NCBI RefSeq assembly: GCF_018131015.1
Contig: NZ_JAFCJJ010000020.1
Location: 55,500-119,499 of the forward strand
Length of the DNA: 64,000 nucleotides
Origin: Bradyrhizobium diazoefficiens
Lineage (GTDB): Bacteria; Pseudomonadota; Alphaproteobacteria; Rhizobiales; Xanthobacteraceae
Direction: 5' to 3'
Shown: in pieces, positions 1 through 9,000 of the stretch
Layout: every line of letters starts with the position of its first letter
How positions within the stretch are numbered: position 1 is the first letter of the stretch
Notes under the pieces: generated by a model
The model's database searches: none
What the model was told of the DNA's origin: nothing
The model's input: the letters and a program-made list of their open reading frames with translations, nothing else
Program-made: the position numbers and the translations under genes

Positions 1-177
1 GACTGTGGGCTTGGTTCCTGCGGGCCGTTCGGCCGGGCTCGTTGGAGAGTGCCGGGGCGCCAGTTACTTGCTCTCGGGTGCGCGCGGCTCACACCATGAA
101 ACTGGCTCATTATTCAAGTGGGACGTCCATTGCGCTCGATGGACCTCAATTCAAATTGGTGGCAGGCTCGCCTCCAA

Positions 178-339
178 TTACAACGTATCGGGCGTCCGCT
201 TAGGATTGGATTTTTCCTCGTTGAGCAGTTCTTGCTCGGCAGCGTGCCAGTATTCTTCGTCCTTGCCCTCGGGCATGCCCGCGTCTTCCCACATCTTGTA
301 GGCTCTGGCGGCGATTTCCTTGTCGCTCGGTTTTGCCAT
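178..339 (-). CDS. DUF2934 family small protein
   Basis: This 53-residue protein begins with MAKPSDKEIAARAYKMWED and contains the compact alternation of acidic, aromatic and Glu-Gln residues (WHAAEQELL) typical of DUF2934 proteins, which are common in Bradyrhizobium and have no assigned function. A GGGAGG ribosome binding site lies 5 bases before the ATG. It has no signal peptide or membrane segment, so it should be cytosolic. It stands alone, with no neighbouring gene on the same strand inside the window. The family call rests on remembered sequence resemblance; the reading frame itself is clear. Confidence 0.75.
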   Translation of the reverse strand: MAKPSDKEIAARAYKMWEDAGMPEGKDEEYWHAAEQELLNEEKSNPKRTPDTL

Positions 340-1314
340 CTCAACCTCCCACATCCTCCTGGCCGCCAGGCGCGGTGCCGGAGCCCCGTCAAGAGCGCCA
401 ACTGAGTCCCGATCGGCGCGCCGGAATAATCAGTGCGCGGCGCGCGAGTTCCTTTCTTTGCCTCGCGCTCGGCACAACAATCTACGCACTCCGCCAGAGG
501 CCCGCGATCGGCACTCCGCGGTGCCTGTTCTATCAACTCAGCTGGACGCTCCTTCTTCTATCACTACATTCGTGAGGAAGTGTGGCCGGCGCTGACCCCG
601 CGCAGGCCGCCGCCTTCATCGGTACAGTCTTTGAACTGCCGGCATGTGGATTCGCGCTATACCTGCGTGAGATCTTGAGAAGCGGAGATGAGGCCTATGG
701 GTCAAGTCCATGCATTCACCGAAACGCCGCTGGGGCTGCACTGCCTTTGCCTGTGGCCCCAGTGTGCAGCAATCGAGTTCATGCGTGAGGAATTTCGTGT
801 CGGACCCACTGGGCAGCGGCGGAAGTCAGCGAGAAGATCGCCGGGATACGAGCGCGAGCGGCTCGGCTTCTCCAAGCTCCTGGTGCCAGTAATATTGCCT
901 TCGGAAGAGCGCGACTCGTCTGTGGGCCAGCGCGCTCGGAGCACTACCGCTTCCGTCCGGCGCAAGGATACTCCTTGCGCGGTGTGAATAGGGCGGCAAC
1001 GTGCTGAACGCGCTCAAGCGCGCTCATTCTTGCGGCGCGTCGTTATCGTCATCGGCCTGCCCGTGGTGTCTAGTGGGTTGGGTGTCCGCCAACCCGTCGG
1101 ACCGAGCCGTGAGGGTCAGGGAAAGGTCGCGGCTGCCGATAGCGCGCGAATTCGGCTTCCTTCTGTCTTTCGTGGTCTACCGGCCCTCTAGGTGGACGCC
1201 CATTTGTCCGTACATCCAAGAAGTGCGCCGGTTCGGGAACAGCTCGGAGATCCGAAAGTTCCCGGTAAAGAGCTGGGACGCAGGACGCGCGGAAAGCGGA
1301 GCATCGGAGAGCAA
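340..1314. other. Region without a supportable gene
   Basis: Several open frames exist here on both strands, but none has a convincing ribosome binding site, recognisable motif or consistent codon use. The last 120 bases form an in-frame extension upstream of the TAXI receptor that I regard as untranslated. Confidence 0.5.
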
Positions 1315-2730
1315 ATGTCCTCCTCCAGTGGCAGCAACAGGCAAGATATTCAGCGGAGAAAGTCGCGCTCTCTTCTGCTGCTCTTGGCCGCTGGGTTTGC
1401 GGTATTTCTGGCCGCTGCCGGGGCTCTGTACTACATCCTCCAGCCCACGACGCTTCGGGTCGCCGTGGGACCGACCGGCAGCGAGGACCACACGGTGGTA
1501 GAGGCCATGGCCGAGGCTTTTGCCGACGAAAGCCGTACCGTGCTGCTGTCCACGATTCCAACCGCTGGAGCGGAGGAATCGCTCGTCCTGCTCGGCAATG
1601 GCAAGGCTGACCTCGCGGTCGGTCGCGCTGATTTGAGCATGCCTTCGGACGCGCAGACGGTCGCCGTGCTGCGCAAGAACTACGTCGTCCTCTGGTCGTT
1701 TTCCGGATCAGGCGGCAAGGCGGCGAGGAGGAAGACTGCGGTGAAGGTCGCTGAAGTCGCTGATCTTGCCGGCCACAAGGTGGGCGTCATCGGCAGGACG
1801 GCAGCGAATGCGTCGGTTCTGCGGGTCATCCTCGAGGGGTCCGGCGTGGAGCCGGACAAGGTCGCCGTGGCGCAGTTCGGCACGGACGAGATCGAAAAAC
1901 TCGCGCAGGATGGCACGATCGATGCGTACCTCGCCGTGGGTCCGCTCGACAGCAAAATCACAGCCGACGCGATCGCAGCGACAGCACGTGCGCGCGGCGC
2001 GCCGAAGTTTCTCTCGATCGATGCCTCTGAAGCCATCGCATTGAAGCACTCGCGTTATGAGGCCGAGGAAATTCCGCCAAGTGTCTTCAAGCCAAAACCG
2101 GCATGGCCCGAGGAAAAGGTCGATACGATCGCTGTCAGTCACCTTATCCTGGCCAGAAAAGAGCTTTCCGAAACCAAGGCGGCGGCCTTCTATCGGCAGC
2201 TTTTCGCAGTCCGGGACGCCATCACCCAGCATGCCGCCGGCGCCGCGCACATCACCAAGCCAGAGACCGAGAAGGAGGCTGAGCCGTCCGTGCATCGTGG
2301 CGCAGCCGCGGTCATCAACGGCACAGAACGGACATTCCTGGACAAGTACAGCGACTACATCTGGTTCGCATTGCTGCTTCTGTCGGGTATAGGTTCAGCG
2401 GCCGCATGGCTGCGTCGCTATCTGAACCGGGACGAAAGGGACGAAAACACCGTCCATCGCAATCGAATCCTTGCCGCCGCTTCTGAGGTTCGCGCCGCCC
2501 AATCCGAAAGCGTGTTAGCGGCGACCCAACGCGAGGTCGATGCCATCATCAAAGAGGCTCTCACCGGTTTCGATGAGGGTGCCATCGAACAAGAGGACCT
2601 GGCTGCCTTCGCTCTCGCCCTCGAACTTTTTGATCATGCCATGGCCGAGAGGCGCGCGGAATTGCTGGCCGGCATGATGGACCCGGCGCGGGGCCCTACC
2701 GGTGCGCCCACCCTGGCCTCTCGCCGATGA
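1315..2730 (+). CDS. TAXI-family TRAP transporter solute-binding receptor, membrane-anchored
   Basis: The 471-residue product has a basic N-terminus and one membrane segment (about residues 19-42). A periplasmic-binding-protein domain follows, opening with LRVAVGPTGSEDH, the typical start of TAXI receptors. A second membrane segment lies near residues 348-367, with a charged, probably cytoplasmic tail after it. TAXI receptors normally deliver organic acids or amino acids to a fused TRAP permease, but no DctQM-type permease gene is adjacent, so the partner and ligand are unknown. The ATG at 1315 was preferred to an upstream in-frame ATG at 1192 because GGAGA precedes it and the hydrophobic anchor then lies close to the N-terminus. 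It converges on the adhesin gene. Confidence 0.8.
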   Translation: MSSSSGSNRQDIQRRKSRSLLLLLAAGFAVFLAAAGALYYILQPTTLRVAVGPTGSEDHTVVEAMAEAFADESRTVLLSTIPTAGAEESLVLLGNGKADLAVGRADLSMPSDAQTVAVLRKNYVVLWSFSGSGGKAARRKTAVKVAEVADLAGHKVGVIGRTAANASVLRVILEGSGVEPDKVAVAQFGTDEIEKLAQDGTIDAYLAVGPLDSKITADAIAATARARGAPKFLSIDASEAIALKHSRYEAEEIPPSVFKPKPAWPEEKVDTIAVSHLILARKELSETKAAAFYRQLFAVRDAITQHAAGAAHITKPETEKEAEPSVHRGAAAVINGTERTFLDKYSDYIWFALLLLSGIGSAAAWLRRYLNRDERDENTVHRNRILAAASEVRAAQSESVLAATQREVDAIIKEALTGFDEGAIEQEDLAAFALALELFDHAMAERRAELLAGMMDPARGPTGAPTLASRR

Positions 2731-3071
2731 GCAACCGCGAGGCTAAGGGTCCCCGGGACTTGAACGGGCGGAATTCGCGATCTTGAGGCGCCTATGGACG
2801 ACCTCCTCGCCGCGGCAGCTTGGCCGCAAACCTGCCCTCAGTCCCCGGGCGGAGCCTTCGGATCGGCGGCGGAAAGGTCTCCTTGAACAACCTCGAAATC
2901 GGCCGAGTTGACCGCCCGACAGTCCGAATCGGTGGTACACGGCGGTGGTCACAAAATCCGACCGGCCTCTTCGGGAATCCTGTTTTTCGGCGGTTTTCGG
3001 GCGACTTCGGCAAAGGGGGAGGGAGTCCCACTCTCTCTCCGCCATTTGGTGCAACGTGATCTGCGAACGCT
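2731..3071. other. Convergent intergenic region, nothing recognised
   Basis: This spacer separates the stop of the TAXI receptor from the stop of the giant adhesin. I see no gene and no clear intrinsic terminator with a T-tract for either one. Confidence 0.5.
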
Positions 3072-6000
3072 CTAGACGTATTGGACTGCGAGCGGATCTT
3101 CCGGCGGCGGTGGGGGGACGCTCGCCGTTTCGTCGATCGTCTCCACTGGCTGCACCTCGGTAGTGGGCGCAGTCTGCGCATCGCCGCTGCCGATCAGAGA
3201 ATCGGCATAGAGTTGATCCGCCGGAGGCGGATCCTGCGTAGCTGTGCCGGAATCTGTCGCCAGTTGCGCGTAGTCGGTGGTCGGCGAACTCAAGTCGGTT
3301 GAAGCAGAGGTCGTCTGCTCCGTCGACGAGGCGAGCGCCAGATAGGGATCCGTCGGGGATGCTTCAGTCGCCGTCGCTTCGGTGGTTTGTGCTTGCGGCT
3401 GGGCCAGTTCGAGATAGGGATCGGTTGCGGAAGAGGTGTCGGTGCTGCCCGGCTCGGTGGTCGAGTCAGTGGACGAAGGTGCCAACTCCGTTGTCGACGC
3501 ATCGAGCGCCGGGTCGGTCGGTTCGGGGACGGCGGTCGCCATCAACATCGGCTCGGCAGCGAGCGGTTCCGACGCGGTCTGCGCAGCCAACTGGGTCTCC
3601 GGGGCATACTCGATGAAGATGTCATGCTGTTCCGTGACGATCACCGAATCCGTCGTCATGATCGGCCGGCCGTTGCCGTCGACCTCGCCGGTGTCATAGG
3701 GCGGTGTCGTGACGGTTGCCTCGAGCGTCATGGTCATGTTCGTCTTCAAGCCGTTCGGCAGGTCAGCGGTCAATTTGCCGAGTGACCAGTTCGTGATGTC
3801 GACCTTTTGGCTCGGGCTCAGCACGGTGACGTAGCGGATTCCGTCGGACAGTACGGTGCCGGCCAGGAAGCCCGAGATTTCGAGGTGAGTGACGGTATCG
3901 TTGGGATCCGTGGGCTGGAGGCCGACATCGAGATTCAGGACCGAACCAGCGGGAATTGCGCTCGTGCTGGTATCCACCGTCATGGTGTCGACATGCAGGC
4001 CGCCCTGGGGATCCAGATGCTGGTGACCGGTGGTATCGACGATTTGCCCGTTCACCGCGCGTATGTCGACCAGCAGCCTGGTCGACGAGACCTGGTCGGT
4101 CAGGGGTCCCGTCGCCACCTGCGTCGGCGTCTCGGCCTTGTTGGCCATCGTCACGTAGTAGATGTCGCCCTCGAAATGCTCCGACATCCGAAAGTTGCTG
4201 CCGTCCGGGTCGAACCAGTTCGGAGGCGTTCCGGGCTTCTGGGCGATCGAGATATAGAGGTCGGAGGGTGGTGGCCACATCCATGTCGTGTACACCAGCT
4301 CGCCGTTGTCATAGAGCCTGAGGTCGCCGCTCCAGATATCCCAGGTGGTGGTGAGGCGGTGGTCCTGGCCGTCGGTGAGGTCGATCCCGGTCTCCACGTT
4401 GCGATTGCCGCTGAATCCCAAGGTCAGATTTGCCGGATTCCACAGGGTCAGCACGTTGTTGTCGGTCGCCGAACCGACATTGACGATCACCGGCCCCACG
4501 CTGGACGTAGATTCGGGTACGTCCTCGGCCAACAGCATGACCTCGAGCGTGAACTCGCTGAGCGGCGCCGAGGTGATGGTGTCTTCGACAATCCGTCCGT
4601 AGTACGCCGGATCGCCGGTATCGATGACCTGACGCAGCGCGTCGGCGCCGAGCGAGACGTTGGCGGCATCGGCGACAGGCTGGACCTCGATGCTGGCGCG
4701 GGCCATCACAGTCGTCGTCCCATCGCTCACCGTGAAGTCGAACCGCGGCGAGACATTCGAGACGTTGGTGCCCGGCCGGTAGGTCCAGCTGCCGTTCCCG
4801 TTGTCGGTCAACGTGCCCGGCGGGCTCGCCGGATCCAGCACGACATTGGTGACCGTCAATGTGTCGTTGTCGACATCGGTGATCTGGGCGCCCCTCAGCA
4901 GATCGTCTGCCGTGAAGGTGAAGGTCCCTTCCTCCTTCATGGTGCCAAGCTCGCTCAACGATTGCCCGACCACCGGCGCATCGTTGGTGCCGGTGACGCT
5001 GAGGGTGACCTGCTGGTCCGTCGTGCCGCCCGCGGCGTCGGTGACGCGGACCGTGAAGGTCTCCTGGACCGTCTCGCCCGCCTTCAGCGACTGCGAAGCC
5101 TCATTGTCGAGCGAGTAGGTCCAGCGGCCCGTATCAGGGTTCACGAAGAATGTGCCGTAGTTGCCGGCCGTGTTGCCGACCACCGCCCAGGCGGCGGTGT
5201 CACCGACGTCGACGTCGGTTGCGGTGAGCTGGCCGGTGGCGGTCGGCGTCGAGTCTTCGACGACGGCGCCGGTCGTGGTGCCGGAGATCACCGGTGCGTC
5301 GTTTGTGCCGGAGATGGTGATCGTCACCTGCTGGTCGGTCGCGGCGCCTTCGTCGGCGTCGGTTGCCCGGACGGTGAAGACCTCTTGCACCGTCTCGCCG
5401 GCCGCCAGCGACTGAGCGGCCGCGTTGTCGAGCGTGTATGTCCATACGCCTGTGGTCGCATCCACCGTCAACGAGCCGTAGGATCCCGTCGTCGGGCCGG
5501 CGACCGACCAGGTGACGCTATCGCCGGCGTCCTCGTCCTCCGCGGTGAGCGTGCCGCTGGCCGTCAAGACACCGTCCTCTGAGGCGGTCCCGGTGTAGGT
5601 ACCGGAGATTTCCGGCTTGTCATTGGCGCCCTTGATGGTGACAGCAATCTGCTGATCGGCCGTGCCGCCAGCCCCGTCGGTGACGCGGACGGTGAAGATC
5701 TCCTGCACGGTGTGGTCGGCCCGCAGTGACTGCGCCGCCTCGTTGTCGAGCGTGTAGATCCAGCGGCCGGTGACGGGATCCAGCGACAACGCGCCGTAGG
5801 GACTGTCCGGGTTGCTGACGATCGACCAGATGGCATCGTCGCCGATGTCCGTATCCGTCGCGTTGAGTTTGCCGGTGGTGGTCAGCACTGCGTCTTCAAC
5901 GACGACTCCCGTATAGCTGCCCGAGATCAGCGGCGCATCATTGGTGCCAGTGACGGTGACCGTCACCTGCTGATCGGCCGTGCCGCCTGCCGCGTCGGTG

Positions 6001-9000
6001 ACGCGGACGATGAAGATCTCCTGCACTGTGTCGCCGGCCTTCAGCGACTGTGCCGCCACGTTGTCGAGCTGATAGGTCCAGAGTCCGGTCGCGGGGTTGA
6101 GGTAGAATGCGCCGTAGGGACTGTCGGGGTTGCTGACGATTGACCAGGTGGCGCTATCGCCGATGTCGAGATCGGCCGCTGTCAGCTGGCCGTTCGCCGT
6201 GAGCGCGCTGTCCTCGGCGACGTTCGCGGTATGGCTGCCCGAGATCACCGGAGTATCGTTGGTGCCCGTGACCGTGACCGTCACCTGCTGCTGTGCAGTG
6301 CCCCCAGCCGCGTCGGTGACGCGGACGGTGAAGATCTCCTGCACTGTGTCGCCGGCCTTCAGCGACTGTGCGGCCTGGTTGTCGAGCGTGTAGGTCCACT
6401 GGCCGGTGGCCGGGTCCAGCACCAGCGCGCCGTAGGGGCTGTCCGGGTTGCCGACGATCGACCAGGCCGCAGCGTCGCCGATGTCGACGTCTGTCGCGCT
6501 GAGCGTACCGGTGGCCGTGAGAGTGCCGTCTTCGCCGACGGCTCCGCTATAGGTTCCCGTGATCAGCGGCGCGTCGTTGGTGCCGCTAATGGTGATGGTG
6601 ACCTGCTCGTCCGCCGTGGCGCCCAAGGCATCGGTCACCCGGACGGTGAAGATCTCCTGCACCGTCTCGCCATCCTTCAACGGCTGTGCGGCCTCATTGT
6701 CGAGCGTGTAGGTCCACTTGCCGGTGGCAGGGTCCAGTGCCAGCGCGCCATAGGGACTGTCGGCGTTGCTGACGATCGACCAGGTGGCGCCGTCTCCAAT
6801 GTCGGTGTCGGTTGATGTGAGCGTGCCGCTGGCGGAGAGGACGCTGTCTTCGCTGACGGCGCCGGTATGGCTGCCTCCGATCGTCGGTCCATCATTGGCG
6901 CCGTTGACGATGATGGTGACCTGTTGATCCACGGTACCGCCCGCGGCATCGGTCACGCGGACGGTGAAGATCTCCTGTACCGTCTCGCCTTCGGTCAGCG
7001 CCTGCGCCGCCTCGTTGTCGAGTGTGTAGGTCCAGCGTCCGGTCGCCGGATTGACGTAGAATGCGCCGTAGGGGCTGTCGCCGCTGCCGACAACCGACCA
7101 GGTGGCGCTGTCGCCGATGTCGGCATCGGCCGCGGTGAGCTGGCCGCTGGCGAGCAGGGTCGCGTCCTCTGTCACCGCGCCGGCATAGCTGCCGGAGATC
7201 ACGGGCATGTCGTTGGTACCAGTGACGGCGATGGTGACCCGCTGGTCCGCCGTCGCACCGGACGCGTCGGTGACGCGGACGATGAAGTTCTCCTGCACCG
7301 CCTGACCGGCCTTGAGGGACTGCGCGGCCTGGTTGTCGAGCGTGTAGGTCCACTGGCCGGTGGCCGGGTCCAGCACCAGCGCGCCGTAGGGGCTGTCGGC
7401 GCTGCCGACGATCGACCAGGCGGCGCTGTCGCCGACGTCGAAGTCGGTCGCGGTGAGCGTGCCGGTGGCTGCGAGGATGCCGTCTTCGGCAACGGCTCCG
7501 GTATAGGCTCCCGAGATCAGCGGCGCGTCGTTTGTGCCGTGGACGGTGACGGTGACCTGCTGGTCCGTGGTGGCACCCTGGGCGTCGGTGACGCGGACGG
7601 TGAAGATCTCCTGCACCGTCTCGCCGGCCTTGAGCGATTGTGCCGCCTCGTTGTCGAGCGTGTAGGTCCAGTGGCCGACATCGGGATTGATCGACAACAT
7701 GCCGTAGGCGCTGTCACCACTGCCGACGATCGACCAGGCGGCAGTGTCGCCGAGATCGGCGTCGGCCGCAGTGAGATGACCACTGGTGCTCAGTGTCGCG
7801 TCTTCGGTCACCGCGCCGGCAAGGCTGCCCGAGATCACCGGCGCATCGTTGGTGCCGGTGACGGTGATGGTGACCTGCTGGTCCACCGTGGCGCCTGCGG
7901 CGTCGGTCACCCGGACGGTGAAGATCTCCTGCACCGTCTCGCCGCCCTTCAGTCCCTGCGCGAGTGAAGCGTCGAGATGGTAGGTCCAGGAGCCCTCCGG
8001 ATCGATGTACAACGTGCCGTAGTCGGCCTGGGTGACGAGCGCTTCCACCGTCTCGCCGGAATCCAGCTGGGCGTCGTTGCCGTTGGCGACGAAGCTCCGC
8101 TCGCCGTTGGCGCCGGTCACGATCAGGCCATAGGGTCTGTCGGCGATCGACCATGTCGCGGTATCGCCGAGGTCGGCATCGGCGACCGTCAACTGGCCTT
8201 CGGCCGTGGCGACGCCGTCCTCGGCGACGGCTCCCGTGTAGGTGCCGGAGATCACCGGCACGTCGTTGGAGCCCGAGACGATGATCTTGATCTGCTGCTG
8301 TGCCGTGGCGCCTTCGGCATCCTTGACCCGGACCGTGAAGATCTCCTGCACCGTCTGATCGGCCCTCAGCGACTGGGCCGCGTCGTTGTCCAGCGTGTAG
8401 GTCCACTTGCCGGTGGCAGGATCCAGCGCCAGCGCGCCATAAGGACTGTCGGCGCTGCCGACGACCGACCAGGTGGCGGTGTCGCCGACATCGAGGTCGG
8501 TTGCGGTGAGCTGGCCGTTCGCCGTGAGGGCGCTGTCCTCGGCGACGGCTCCGGTATGGGTACCGGAGATCACCGGCGCATCATTGTTGCCGCTGACGGT
8601 GATCGTGACCTGCTGGTCCGCGGTGCCGCCCGCAGCATCGGTGACGCGGACGGTGAAAATCTCCTGCACCGTCTCGCCCGCCTTGAGCGACTGCGCGGCC
8701 TCATTGTCGAGCGAATAGGTCCAGCGGCCGGTCGCAGGATTGACGACGAGGGTGCCATAGGGACTGTCGGAGTTGCCGACGACCGACCAGGTGGCGGTGT
8801 CGCCGATGTCGGGGTCAGCGGCAGTGAGCTTGCCGCTGGTATTCAGCGCTGCGTCCTCCATGACGGCGCCCGTATAGCTGCCCGAGATCAGCGGTAAGTC
8901 GTTGGTCCCGGTGATGGTGATGGCGAGCTGCTGGTCCGCCGTGCCGCCCGCCCCGTCGGTCACGCGGACGGTGAAGATCTCCTGTACCGTCTCGCCGCCC

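Noticed and set aside
688..987. 99-residue frame with a CLCLWPQC stretch, considered as a zinc-ribbon protein
   Set aside because: The spacing does not fit a known zinc ribbon, the rest of the frame is not protein-like and there is no ribosome binding site.
3807..5582. 591-residue plus-strand frame opposite the adhesin gene
   Set aside because: It is a shadow of the repetitive adhesin coding strand. The text is rich in Arg, Gly, Asp and Val with no motif or ribosome binding site, and similar shadows recur at 6231, 6867 and 9342.
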